IMG/VR virus record: IMGVR_UViG_3300025164_000480
Location: 1 to 45,412 of that record
DNA length: 45,412 nucleotides
Reading direction: 5' to 3' (one strand)
Origin: a virus
Shown here in pieces: positions 34,463 to 41,242 of the stretch (the first letter of the stretch is position 1; every line of letters begins with the position of its first letter). The translations under genes were made by a program, and so were the position numbers. Under the pieces are notes generated by a model. That model did no database searches, had not been told where the DNA came from, and saw only the letters and a list, made by a program, of their open reading frames with translations.

Positions 34463-35563
34463 ATGTTAAAATATCGACCGTCATACAAACCTGTAAGAAG
34501 AATATCAGATGGAAGAATTTTCTTTTGTGCTTTAAGCGCAGCTAAATTTTATCGTAAAGAAATAGCACATCAAATTGAAAATTGCTGTTCTGGATTTTTG
34601 GCAGTTGTGGAAGGAGAAAACTGGGAATGGTACGATGGAGAGATTGCTATTCCTGATCTCGGAGACATAGAAGAGTTAAGGTTTAGAATTGCAAGAAAAA
34701 AATCAAAATTAGAACGTGAGCATAGAGCGATTATAACTTCTCGAAGTAACCGCTCAAAAATCTATGTTCTTAATATGCGGCAGACAGTATTTGAAATTTC
34801 TAATTTTTTACGTAAGTTTTGCGAAATATTTGATCCTGTAAAATGGTACAGATACAATGATCTATTTAATCAATATAAATTATGGTGCAAACGTTATTCA
34901 TACGAGCAAAGATTCACAATAGCAAGGTCATTCGGAAGGCATCTATCCTCATGGGAAGATTTATACAATCAATCTTGTGGGGTAAAGATAAGAAAGACCA
35001 AAGGGAAATATTTCAATTACAAAGAAGTAACTTTTGTAGAGGCTAATATAAACCATGGATTTAATCCATTCTTGCCACTAAATGAAATCTTGCACGAAAA
35101 TTCGTCAAATATAGTCATACATAGAATTCCGGTACGAAATTCTCAAATACCCGTGTTCTGTCTTTCAGATCAGCATACCTATCCATCAATATTAGAGACT
35201 AGTAATCATACGGGATGTAATCCATTAGAAATAAGGTTTGCCCTTCATGGAGATATGGATCAAGTATTGGGATTTGGTCAACCATTCAAGTTCATCTTCG
35301 GAAAATTCGAAAATGTTCCTGAGGATTGGTTTTTGAATATTATCGAAGTTGAAAACCATAAACATGAGTCTATAAATATGCCGATAAGCATTATTGAGCT
35401 TATAAGCGGAGTTCCGTATTTATCAATAAGAGAAGCCAGCAGGCAAACAGGTATATCTGCGTATAAAATAAATAAATCATTACGAGATCCCAAAGAGAAA
35501 GCAGCAAGAGTCATTCGTTTTCTTGGTCAAGAACCAATAAGATATAAATTTGTAAAGCAATGA
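34463..35563 (+). CDS. Protein with NUMOD-like DNA-binding ends
   Basis: A 366-residue basic protein starting 1 base after the exonuclease stop. Residues about 12-55 (RRISDGRIFFCALSAAKFY, then IENCC, then ENWEWYD) and 322-350 (YLSIREASRQTGISAYKINK) resemble NUMOD1-type helix-turn-helix modules that position homing endonucleases on DNA. A Lys/Arg-rich coiled stretch lies at 70-100. I see no GIY-YIG, HNH or LAGLIDADG nuclease motif. It may be a derived homing enzyme or a DNA-binding regulator. It overlaps the next gene by 4 bases and is flanked by replication genes. Confidence 0.5.
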   Translation: MLKYRPSYKPVRRISDGRIFFCALSAAKFYRKEIAHQIENCCSGFLAVVEGENWEWYDGEIAIPDLGDIEELRFRIARKKSKLEREHRAIITSRSNRSKIYVLNMRQTVFEISNFLRKFCEIFDPVKWYRYNDLFNQYKLWCKRYSYEQRFTIARSFGRHLSSWEDLYNQSCGVKIRKTKGKYFNYKEVTFVEANINHGFNPFLPLNEILHENSSNIVIHRIPVRNSQIPVFCLSDQHTYPSILETSNHTGCNPLEIRFALHGDMDQVLGFGQPFKFIFGKFENVPEDWFLNIIEVENHKHESINMPISIIELISGVPYLSIREASRQTGISAYKINKSLRDPKEKAARVIRFLGQEPIRYKFVKQ

Positions 35564-35757
35564 AAACAACTGTCGTGTTTTACATTTGGGGTCAACGTTC
35601 TGAGACCGTATTTGACGAAACATCAGAATTAGATCCGCTAACTTGGATACAGACCTGTTATGCTAAAGGATTTATTTTACCAGACGAAGTTTACTTAGAA
35701 AATAATGTTCTTTTATATTCAAAGGAACAGCTAATGGAAATTTTACTAGAAGGATAA
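35560..35757 (+). CDS. Small acidic hypothetical protein (65 aa)
   Basis: A 65-residue acidic protein with an opening strand (TTVVFYIWGQRS), a helical middle (PLTWIQTCYAKGF) and a C-terminal helix (LYSKEQLMEILLEG). Its start overlaps the upstream stop (ATGA), and the toprim gene follows after 1 base, so it is tightly coupled to both. It has the compact look of small phage inhibitors or adaptors, but no family is recognised. Confidence 0.55.
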   Translation: MKTTVVFYIWGQRSETVFDETSELDPLTWIQTCYAKGFILPDEVYLENNVLLYSKEQLMEILLEG

Positions 35758-35758
35758 T

Positions 35759-36658
35759 ATGAAAGAAGAATTTATTGAAAAAAGTTTCAATTCCCGTAGC
35801 AGATATCAGATAAAAATAGCTGAGACTATTCTATCAGATTATGTAGCCCAAGGATTTAGACTATCGTTACGTCAATTATACTACCAATTCGTAGCTAGAG
35901 GTCATATTCCTAATACACAAAAAGATTACAAAAATTTAGGAAATTTAATTTCTAATGCTAGGCAAGCAGGACTTATAGATTGGGAAGTTATTGAAGACCG
36001 AAATCGTGAGACAGTTTCAACTCCACATTGGAACTCTCCGGCAGAAATAGTCATGACTGCCGCCAATGTTTTCAGGATTGATAAATGGAAAAATCAACCT
36101 TACCATATAGAAATTATGGTCGAAAAAGACGCACTTAGCGGAGTTTTGATTCCTGTAGTAAATGAGTTGGATATTTCTATAACGGCAAACAAGGGATATT
36201 CTTCTACATCCATTATGTATGATATAGGCAAAAGACTAGCAAGATTAAGTTCTACTGGAAAGTACATACGGATTTTATATCTTGGTGACCATGACCCTTC
36301 AGGTATAGATATGACCAGGGATATCGAAGATCGACTTAGATTATTTTCTCGTTTATGGGACGCTACCAGACTTCAGGTTACAAGGTTAGCATTAAATTGG
36401 GATCAAGTGGAGCGATGGAATCCACCAGAAAATCCCGCTAAACAAACTGATACTAGATATCAAAATTATGTTGAAGAGTTTGGAGATTCTTCTTGGGAAT
36501 TAGACGCTATAGAACCGATTGAATTAGCAAATCTAATACGCAACGAAGTTCTAAATTTACGAGCTGACGATCTATGGGAGAAAAATGTAGAATTAGAAAA
36601 TTCTATGCGGGAAGAGTTACGGTCATTCGCAGATAATTATGGAGTCAACAATGACTGA
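35759..36658 (+). CDS. Spo11/Topo VI-A-like toprim protein (Topo mini-A type)
   Basis: A 299-residue protein. The N-terminal half holds a winged-helix-like motif with LSLRQLYYQFVARG, where Tyr41-Tyr42 aligns by eye with the R-x-x-Y-Y motif carrying the catalytic tyrosine of Spo11 and Topo VI-A. A toprim domain follows: VEKDAL (Glu122) and LGDHDPSGIDM (Asp177, Asp179), the acids that bind magnesium. This matches the reduced Topo VI-A relatives (mini-A) described in mobile elements. It could cut or nick DNA for replication initiation or decatenation. No B subunit (GHKL ATPase) is visible. It starts after aaggata and overlaps the next gene by 8 bases. Confidence 0.7.
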   Translation: MKEEFIEKSFNSRSRYQIKIAETILSDYVAQGFRLSLRQLYYQFVARGHIPNTQKDYKNLGNLISNARQAGLIDWEVIEDRNRETVSTPHWNSPAEIVMTAANVFRIDKWKNQPYHIEIMVEKDALSGVLIPVVNELDISITANKGYSSTSIMYDIGKRLARLSSTGKYIRILYLGDHDPSGIDMTRDIEDRLRLFSRLWDATRLQVTRLALNWDQVERWNPPENPAKQTDTRYQNYVEEFGDSSWELDAIEPIELANLIRNEVLNLRADDLWEKNVELENSMREELRSFADNYGVNND

Positions 36659-37019
36659 TAAGATTGAGCAAGGTCTTGAGAAATATAAAGCAATTCAAAA
36701 AAGTCTAAAAAGTCAGGGTGCAGTAGAAATTGGCACAAAATCAGAGCCTGCGGTATTAGCTTTCAGGGTAATACCTGATATAAAGAAAAATTCTGTCGTT
36801 TTGGAATTCAATCAAGTTATTAAATTTGTTGGATTTACGGTCGCTCAAGCTAGGGTGCTGGCACAGGCTTTACGTCAAGCCTCAAATGTGCTCGAGAAAA
36901 ATATACAAAATGCTACTACTGAAGCCACAAGTGGAAATATTAAGCCTTCCGACAAGAGTACAGAAAAGACTTCAGGTCATTCGCGAAAGTCGCGAAAAAG
37001 ACACGCAAGAAATACTTGA
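36651..37019 (+). CDS. Hypothetical protein with basic tail
   Basis: A 122-residue protein. ATG 36651 is chosen because ggag lies 6 bases upstream and it overlaps the previous stop by 8 bases; an ATG at 36639 lacks a site. The first 80 residues have a helix-strand pattern (IEQGLEKYKAIQK; AVLAFRVI; VVLEFNQVIKFVGFT). The last 35 are Ser/Thr/Lys/Arg-rich and end in RKSRKRHARNT, a nucleic-acid-binding style tail. It may bind DNA with the upstream toprim protein. Confidence 0.55.
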   Translation: MTDKIEQGLEKYKAIQKSLKSQGAVEIGTKSEPAVLAFRVIPDIKKNSVVLEFNQVIKFVGFTVAQARVLAQALRQASNVLEKNIQNATTEATSGNIKPSDKSTEKTSGHSRKSRKRHARNT

Positions 37020-37398
37020 AATCTTGTATTCTAGGAAGTTAATATCAGCAAATTATTCGGAAACCTGCCTAAATGTAGATCGATGGTATTTATGTCGTCA
37101 TTCGCAAAGAAAACATAAGACTTATTCTTTGGGGGAAATTGTTCACGATCCGCATTCAAATATTTTGCTGCGAATAATCATTCAGGCTCTTATAGATTAT
37201 TCCAATAATCGTCCATGTGATCTTGGAAAATGGCGTGGAGATGATCCTCCAGGTGGGTTTAGAACAAAATGTATTTACTCTGAGCATATATGCAGAGAAC
37301 ACGCTACAAATTATCTTGAGGATATATCCTCTGAAGTTGAGCAATTTATAGGTCTAACCCCAGGTACTATTCAAAATTATATGCAAAAATTGTACTGA
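36886..37398 (+). CDS. Hypothetical protein, putative DNA-binding
   Basis: The frame is open from 36826 to 37398, with the first ATG at 36886 (170 residues), a GTG at 36931 and a TTG at 37024. None has a clear ribosome binding site, so the start is uncertain, and coupling to the upstream gene (which ends at 37019) is likely. After that overlap the protein reads as normal: WYLCRHSQRKHK near the middle, several Cys and His (CIYSEHICREH), and a C-terminal helix-turn-helix-like GLTPGTIQNYMQK. A small zinc or DNA-binding role is possible. It is the last + strand gene before the convergent terminators. Confidence 0.5.
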   Translation: MCSRKIYKMLLLKPQVEILSLPTRVQKRLQVIRESREKDTQEILEILYSRKLISANYSETCLNVDRWYLCRHSQRKHKTYSLGEIVHDPHSNILLRIIIQALIDYSNNRPCDLGKWRGDDPPGGFRTKCIYSEHICREHATNYLEDISSEVEQFIGLTPGTIQNYMQKLY

Positions 37399-37483
37399 GC
37401 TCTACAAACCTCTATAAGTATCTTAAAATAGTAACAGGTATAAAGGTATGCGTTACAATAAATAGAGGTTTATAGAGCTTTTT
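37398..37483 (+). terminator. Inverted repeat of the dispersed element, terminator-like
   Basis: AGCTCTACAAACCTCTAT (37398-37415) and ATAGAGGTTTATAGAGCT (37462-37479) form an 18-base inverted repeat with one mismatch, followed by TTTTT on the + strand. An inner pair GTAAC (37431-37435) / GTTAC (37452-37456) folds the loop. It contains CTACAAACCTCTATAAGT (37402-37419), identical to 42851-42868. It sits at the end of the + strand genes, so it may terminate them as well as act as a copy of the dispersed element. Confidence 0.6.
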
Positions 37484-37532
37484 GGAGATATTTAGAGATA
37501 TTTTTTAGCCTGGTATTGCGCCATAAAACAAA

Positions 37533-37558
37533 AAAAGATTACCTTTCGGTAATCTTTT
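37533..37558. terminator. Bidirectional intrinsic terminator
   Basis: AAAAGATTACC (37533-37543), loop TTTC, GGTAATCTTTT (37548-37558). An A-run precedes and a T-run follows the stem, so it can stop transcription from both strands. It lies exactly where the + strand genes meet the - strand genes and overlaps the stop codon of the - strand gene. Confidence 0.85.
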
Positions 37559-38033
37559 AATAAATTTTGTCCCGAAGGATTAGCAAATTTCGGTACGCAA
37601 TTTCCACCCTTTTTTGATCCATTAATGATATCGAGATTAGAAAATCCTTTCTAAGCCTGTCTAATTCTAATTGTAATTTTTCATCCTGTACTTTTCCTAT
37701 TAGCTCAAAAAATCTTACTTGTAAGTCTTTTTTGAATTTATAGTCGTTATACCTGGGACTTTCTGCTGCTTTCGCTGCAACCAGAATTAACTTATCTAAA
37801 TGTATTTTTACTTTTGCTGAGACTAAATACCTTTGCGTGTAAACCTCTGTAGGCTTCTGTAATTTAGGCAAGGTTACTAATGTAGCCGTAGGTAAGTTTA
37901 GAGGTTTATAGAGATTATTAGCAAGGTTTTTTGTCTCTGTGGTAATACTGGTTGTGGGGGCTGTAAGCAAAGATGTAAGCTGACATAAAAGTAAAAATCC
38001 CAGGATAATTATTATACCCGGAATTTTTCTCAA
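37557..38033 (-). CDS. Secreted or membrane-anchored helical protein
   Basis: A 158-residue protein with an N-terminal hydrophobic segment (residues 5-25) that can act as a signal peptide or anchor; a Cys at residue 17 is not in a good lipobox. A Thr-rich linker (25-65) leads to a charged helical domain (75-158). The start is TTG at 38033 with ggagg 8 bases upstream. The linker DNA contains two copies of the dispersed AGAGGTTT element (37835-37859 and 37896-37914). It is the last gene of the - strand arm and overlaps the next upstream gene by 4 bases. Confidence 0.6.
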   Translation of the reverse strand: MRKIPGIIIILGFLLLCQLTSLLTAPTTSITTETKNLANNLYKPLNLPTATLVTLPKLQKPTEVYTQRYLVSAKVKIHLDKLILVAAKAAESPRYNDYKFKKDLQVRFFELIGKVQDEKLQLELDRLRKDFLISISLMDQKRVEIAYRNLLILRDKIY

Positions 38034-38323
38034 TGCTTTTCCTCCAAAGTTTTGAAAGTTTTCTCTTTTTCATAGAGTTCTTTTTGGGTTTCGGCAGAAA
38101 TCTTAGCGATATAAGCAGCCAAATCATCCCTTACTTCGTCAATACAAGCTAAAAATGTTGATATTGAAACTTCCTTTCCTTTCCTTTGAATTTTATTATA
38201 TTCAAGACTTATCGAGCTGAGCAAATATCTTTTCATGGCGTCATAGTATTTAGGATAAAGTGCCTCGAACTCTTCAACGGTCAGCTCTTCCATGTTTGAA
38301 ATAACTTCTTCTTTCCTTGGCAT
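38030..38323 (-). CDS. Hypothetical helical acidic protein (97 aa)
   Basis: A 97-residue, mostly helical, acidic protein: NMEELTVEEFEALYPKYYDAMK near the start, then YLLSSISLEYNKIQ, an FLACIDEVRDDLAAYI helix and a charged C-terminus. No family is recognised. It lies 1 base after the SWIM protein and overlaps the secreted protein by 4 bases. The three genes therefore form one short operon behind the promoter at 38.66 kb. Confidence 0.55.
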   Translation of the reverse strand: MPRKEEVISNMEELTVEEFEALYPKYYDAMKRYLLSSISLEYNKIQRKGKEVSISTFLACIDEVRDDLAAYIAKISAETQKELYEKEKTFKTLEEKH

Positions 38324-38324
38324 A

Positions 38325-38630
38325 TTATTCTCCTTTTAAAGGTTTAAATAACTCATTGACCAGTATTTCTTGTAACTTTTCGTAAATTCTATTGATTATG
38401 ATAAATGCTATTCGATGTTTACAAAATTCTCCCCTATCTATCGAATCAGGACAATGACAGCCATACTTTGTAGTCCCGTACGCATAAAACTTTTCTGCAC
38501 TTTTACCACTCTGAATTATCTGCAAAGCCTTTCTTACACGAGCATTACTCAACTGACCTCGCTTTGCAGCTCCAAAAGCCTTATTCCATTCTCTGAATAG
38601 CAAGGACTTAAAAAGTTTAGCGTCATCCAT
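38325..38630 (-). CDS. Small SWIM zinc-finger protein
   Basis: A 101-residue protein with the SWIM pattern C-x-C-x(n)-C-x-H at Cys58, Cys60, Cys70 and His72 (GCHCPDS, EFCKHR). SWIM fingers bind DNA or mediate protein contacts; most occur in larger proteins, and here the finger is nearly alone, with an N-terminal basic helix (residues 8-45). It is the first gene downstream of the promoter TTGCCT-17-TAAACT, starting about 20 bases after the predicted transcript start. A role in binding host nucleic acid or protein is possible. Confidence 0.65.
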   Translation of the reverse strand: MDDAKLFKSLLFREWNKAFGAAKRGQLSNARVRKALQIIQSGKSAEKFYAYGTTKYGCHCPDSIDRGEFCKHRIAFIIINRIYEKLQEILVNELFKPLKGE

Positions 38631-38655
38631 TTTGGACTCCTGTGCTTACATATTT

Positions 38656-38684
38656 AGTTTACCACACCTGATCTCTTTAGGCAA
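38656..38684 (-). promoter_or_regulatory. Minus-strand promoter for the SWIM operon
   Basis: On the - strand, TTGCCT (38684-38679), a 17-base spacer ending TGG, and TAAACT (38661-38656). It lies just downstream of the terminator of the large RNA and drives the three-gene operon. The TTGC box plus extended -10 matches the promoters at 40.1 and 41.6 kb. Confidence 0.75.
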
Positions 38685-38694
38685 GGCTAGAGGG

Positions 38695-38739
38695 TATAAA
38701 AAATTCTGGGTGAGATAGTATTCGATACCATCTCACCCA
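38695..38739 (-). terminator. Intrinsic terminator of the large RNA
   Basis: On the - strand the arms TGGGTGAGAT (38739-38730) and ATCTCACCCA (38716-38707) pair fully, with four more pairs after one mismatch. The sequence GAATTTTTTATA follows, a proper U-tract. It closes the structured region 38740-39520 and fixes that region's sense as the - strand. Confidence 0.85.
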
Positions 38740-39520
38740 CATTACTAGCGACTGAGGTTAAGCTCGGCTTAACACGAGAAGATTAGATCTAACCAACTCT
38801 CCCAGACGCAGTTGCGAGAGTTAGGGTTGCAGGACTGGTACTCACCACCGCTAACATCATCATGTTATTAGCTCTCGCAGTAAATTAGAAGGTTCTACGC
38901 TGCTTCTTAAGCACTATGCACCAACAACAGTCCTGACGGGACCCTGGATTTCGACACTCTGTATCTATGCCTATTGGTTCTAACCGTTAGTATATAGCCG
39001 AGTCAATAGAAATCCTGCATTTTCATCATTTCATGCGGAACTACACTACTTTGAATGCCTTGCTTTCCGTCTAAATCGTTTAGGTGCATAACGGTCTAAC
39101 GTCCCGTTGCTAACCCGCTGGCGTAGGATTAGTTCCTTTACCGAGTGCCAGACTCTTGACCAAAGACAGGCGACGGTCTGTCCTCAATCCAGACTTTTAA
39201 ATAGACTGCAAATTAATTAATAACGTTTTCTTCTGGTTACGCCTGTACCTCTGCCCAGCACCAGAAAAGCTCTAGGAGGTTTGCTTATTATGTCAATTTG
39301 CAGTCCACTATTATAGTGGGAGCTACTTAGATTCACCGCGAAGGAAAAAGGCAAAGAAATGGTTACTTTCTTTTCGCTCTCCACTTGCCTGAAACTAAAT
39401 TGGTACTTTCCAGCTTATTACACACGGTCTGGGTTCTCAACTTAGTTTCAGGCAAGTGGGGCAGTCATTGATTTGCTAGACCTCTGACTGCCTCGTGTGT
39501 GCCCCGAACACGGGTGTTCG
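38695..39520 (-). ncRNA. Large structured noncoding RNA (GOLLD/ROOL-like candidate)
   Basis: An 826-base region without a convincing gene on either strand, richer in G+C than its surroundings, and ending in an intrinsic terminator. Strong pairings include an 18-base perfect stem (39381-39398 with 39442-39459); GGCAGTCA/TGACTGCC (39460-39467/39485-39492); GACTGCAAATT/AATTTGCAGTC (39204-39214/39295-39305) enclosing TTCTGGT/ACCAGAA; and CCACTA/TAGTGG (39305-39319). Further down are GCGAGAG/CTCTCGC (38814-38820/38872-38878) enclosing TAACAT/ATGTTA, and GTTAAGC/GCTTAAC (38757-38773). The promoter at 40.08 kb probably produces it together with the basic-protein gene just upstream. Size, setting and folding resemble the ornate phage RNAs GOLLD and ROOL. 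Membership in a known class is not shown. No tRNA, group I or group II intron signature was found. Confidence 0.7.
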
Positions 39521-39523
39521 AAG

Positions 39524-40015
39524 TTAATCGCTGGGAGCTTCCCAAACATTTGTCCGTGAAACTCCAGGTTGATTGCCGATCGGCGTGGCTTTTACGCTGA
39601 TAACTTTCTTTTCTTTCTTTGCACTTTTGACCGCTCCACCTTCACCCTCAGCTTTCTCTTTCTTAGCCCGAGGTTTGCGGGGAGTTTTGCCGAACTCTTC
39701 GCTCTGCAAAAGGTCAATGCCGGTCGTCATAACTTCACCGTGGAGATAACGTGTCCTGCCAACAAAAACGATCTGAAAAATGGGATGCAGCGGAGAATTC
39801 ATCCCACGATCGCCTCCGGTAGCACGAACCATCTTGGAAACCGGAATGCTGAGTTCCTGGCAACGTTTGGAAAGATCTGCTAACTTCACATATCCAGCAG
39901 GGACTTCTGCGACCGTGAGCTCTACTCTGCGTGCCGCAACCTGCTCTTCAGTCCAGGATTCGTCCCGGAACTGTCGGCGAGGCTTTTTGCCTTCTACAAC
40001 TTTTGTTTCTGACAT
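39524..40015 (-). CDS. Basic Lys-rich protein upstream of the large RNA
   Basis: A 163-residue protein. ATG 40015 is chosen because aaggag lies 9 bases upstream; a longer frame lacks a site. Residues 1-100 form a compact alpha/beta domain (YVKLADLSKRCQELSIPVSKMVRATGG is split across 45-70; then IFQIVFVGRTRYLHGE). Residues 110-140 are Lys/Pro/Arg-rich, a nucleic-acid-binding tail. Its codons are clearly richer in G+C than most genes here, suggesting high expression or separate origin. It shares a promoter with, and ends 4 bases before, the hairpins of the large RNA, so it may bind that RNA; histone-like DNA binding is the alternative. Confidence 0.6.
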   Translation of the reverse strand: MSETKVVEGKKPRRQFRDESWTEEQVAARRVELTVAEVPAGYVKLADLSKRCQELSIPVSKMVRATGGDRGMNSPLHPIFQIVFVGRTRYLHGEVMTTGIDLLQSEEFGKTPRKPRAKKEKAEGEGGAVKSAKKEKKVISVKATPIGNQPGVSRTNVWEAPSD

Positions 40016-40072
40016 AGAATTTTTCTCCTTTTTGAATATTTGGATAGCTGAACCGCAATCCATTCTGCACTA

Positions 40073-40101
40073 ATAATACCACAAATCACTTCATATTGCA
40101 A
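40073..40101 (-). promoter_or_regulatory. Strong minus-strand promoter
   Basis: On the - strand, TTGCAA (40101-40096), exactly 17 bases ending TTTGTGG, then TATTAT (40078-40073). Both the -35 and extended -10 (TGG TATTAT) are good. The start is near 40066. It drives the basic protein and, by read-through, the large RNA. Confidence 0.8.
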
Positions 40102-40122
40102 GGGTAAAACTGAAATTTAGGC

Positions 40123-40260
40123 TTATTCATTCTCTGCTTTATGGGCTATATAGACTGCAATAACGGCTACAACTAGACCCAATAAGATGAATAGACAATT
40201 TCCAAGCCATTGGGTTTGCGGTATCGTCATTGCCCTAGAAATTTGAATTAATTCTATCAT
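40123..40260 (-). CDS. Tiny membrane protein (45 aa)
   Basis: A 45-residue protein with one clear membrane helix (residues about 19-38, CLFILLGLVVAVIAVYIA) and a polar N-terminus. aagga lies 6 bases before its ATG (40260). It overlaps the preceding 33-residue frame by 26 bases and is the last of three tiny membrane genes that follow the 151-residue gene. The TAA is followed by a 21-base gap to the promoter at 40.1 kb. Confidence 0.6.
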   Translation of the reverse strand: MIELIQISRAMTIPQTQWLGNCLFILLGLVVAVIAVYIAHKAENE

Positions 40261-40336
40261 TTCCAATCCTTATTGAAAGAACTATATGGACTAAAGCTAG
40301 AAGTATCAAAATTGAACACCCGCAAAATTTCAACAT
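40235..40336 (-). CDS. Tiny membrane protein (33 aa)
   Basis: A 33-residue frame: hydrophobic centre ILILLALVHIVLSI with two Cys before it and a polar tail. Its ATG (40336) follows directly on the stop of the upstream gene (TAA ATG) and a ggga lies 6 bases before. The overlap with the next gene is 26 bases. A real gene is likely but not certain because of its small size. Confidence 0.4.
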   Translation of the reverse strand: MLKFCGCSILILLALVHIVLSIRIGNDRINSNF

Positions 40337-40483
40337 TTAATTTCCCAATATTTTTTGAATGTACTTGAGTATAGTCCAAAATATATTCGCAGCAAGAATA
40401 GCAATGACTATCTTGGCAATAAGCTCAAAAAATTTGGCTAATATGAACATGAGCTCAGTTAGCCAATCTTCTCTGTCATCCAT
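40337..40483 (-). CDS. Tiny membrane protein (48 aa)
   Basis: A 48-residue protein with a charged N-terminus (MDDREDWLTEL) and a long hydrophobic helix (about 12-38) ending in a basic tail. It starts 1 base after the stop of the 151-residue gene. It belongs to a run of very small membrane genes; each might insert in the host membrane during takeover, but their targets are unknown. Confidence 0.55.
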   Translation of the reverse strand: MDDREDWLTELMFILAKFFELIAKIVIAILAANIFWTILKYIQKILGN

Positions 40484-40484
40484 T

Positions 40485-40940
40485 TTAAGTATTGTCCAAT
40501 GTATCAACTATAAATTCTCGCAACAAATCTATCAGCTTTTCTTCAAGAGACTTCTCCATGGATCTATCTTGGCTGCACTCATGAAATGAGGGATTCGTAG
40601 AGTTGTTTATTATTTCTCCTAATCTTTCCAGAGAAGAAAATGATTGCCATATTTCTTTCGAACATTTAGGACAAAAAAATCGTATTTCGAACTCCCCACC
40701 CCCAGAATATCTAAATAGAAATTTTGTCGTCTCGTCGTCATATACAAAATAAACAATTCCATCTGCTGCTTTATAGAAAGATATTTCCTTATCTTCTTTA
40801 TATCCAAATCTGCGCTCTAAAAGTTGTATGGCATTAATCTTTTTACTTTCATATTGAGCTTTTAAATAATCTTGCTGTTCGAGAAATGCAGTTTCATGAG
40901 CAAGTATAGCTCTTTTTATTAAAGTTGAGGCTTCTTCCAT
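40485..40940 (-). CDS. Hypothetical protein with CPKC motif
   Basis: A 151-residue soluble protein. Residues 1-40 are a charged helix; the middle (55-85) is strand-rich with VYFVYDDETTKF; CPKC near residue 89 and a HEC near 118 could bind one metal ion. The C-terminal helix is acidic. No family is recognised. It begins 4 bases after the stop of the 98-residue gene, so both are in one transcript. Confidence 0.55.
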   Translation of the reverse strand: MEEASTLIKRAILAHETAFLEQQDYLKAQYESKKINAIQLLERRFGYKEDKEISFYKAADGIVYFVYDDETTKFLFRYSGGGEFEIRFFCPKCSKEIWQSFSSLERLGEIINNSTNPSFHECSQDRSMEKSLEEKLIDLLREFIVDTLDNT

Positions 40941-40944
40941 AGCA

Positions 40945-41241
40945 TTACTCCAAAATTATTCTAGGAATATCGTCCTCGACCAAATACCCTAGAATAATTG
41001 ATGAACTAAAGAATAAATCATTTGTTTTAGTATTTCTTATTAAAATAAGGTCAGTCCAATCCGCATAATCTTTATCCAGCAGATTTGCTTTCACCTTACC
41101 AATCACTTGATGCTCGTCAGCTAATTGATTATACGTTCTAATAGGAAATTGTCTGAGTAACTTTACCGTAAACGGTTTGGTCACTTCTCCTATAACTAAA
41201 CTGGCAGTTATTACCTTGAACTCGTATCTAGTTTCGGACAT
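40945..41241 (-). CDS. Hypothetical protein, 98 aa
   Basis: A 98-residue beta-rich protein. ATG 41241 is used because it follows the upstream stop at once and an aagg lies 9 bases before. It has no cysteine-based motif or membrane segment; strands such as YEFKVITASLVIG, PFTVKLLRQF and LIFFSSSIILGYL alternate with helices. Its start region (MSETRYEF) resembles the style of the basic protein at 39.5 kb, but no homology is claimed. The function is unknown. Confidence 0.55.
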   Translation of the reverse strand: MSETRYEFKVITASLVIGEVTKPFTVKLLRQFPIRTYNQLADEHQVIGKVKANLLDKDYADWTDLILIRNTKTNDLFFSSSIILGYLVEDDIPRIILE

Positions 41242-41242
41242 T

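Larger units (their letters stand above)
31822..37105 (+). repeat. Cluster of the word GTCATTCGC
   Basis: GTCATTCGC occurs at 31822, 33419, 33493, 34237, 36622, 36976 and 37097, all on the + strand. The 8-base core GTCATTCG also occurs at 1765, 8471, 29971, 34927 and 35510. The copies lie in all three codon phases (gtc att cgc; c-gt-cat-tcg; g-tca-ttc-g), so amino acid choice alone does not explain them. I saw no copy on the other strand. Confidence 0.6.

Noticed and set aside
36639-36651. ATG at 36639 as start of the 122-residue gene
   Set aside because: The ggag lies between it and the ATG at 36651, which fits the latter as ribosome binding site.
38740-39520. tRNA, group I or group II intron in the gene-free region
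   Set aside because: No TPsiC-like GGTTCGAATCC box, no CCA-ended cloverleaf, no group II domain V pattern and no group I core words on either strand. Flanking genes are intact, so no host exon is split.
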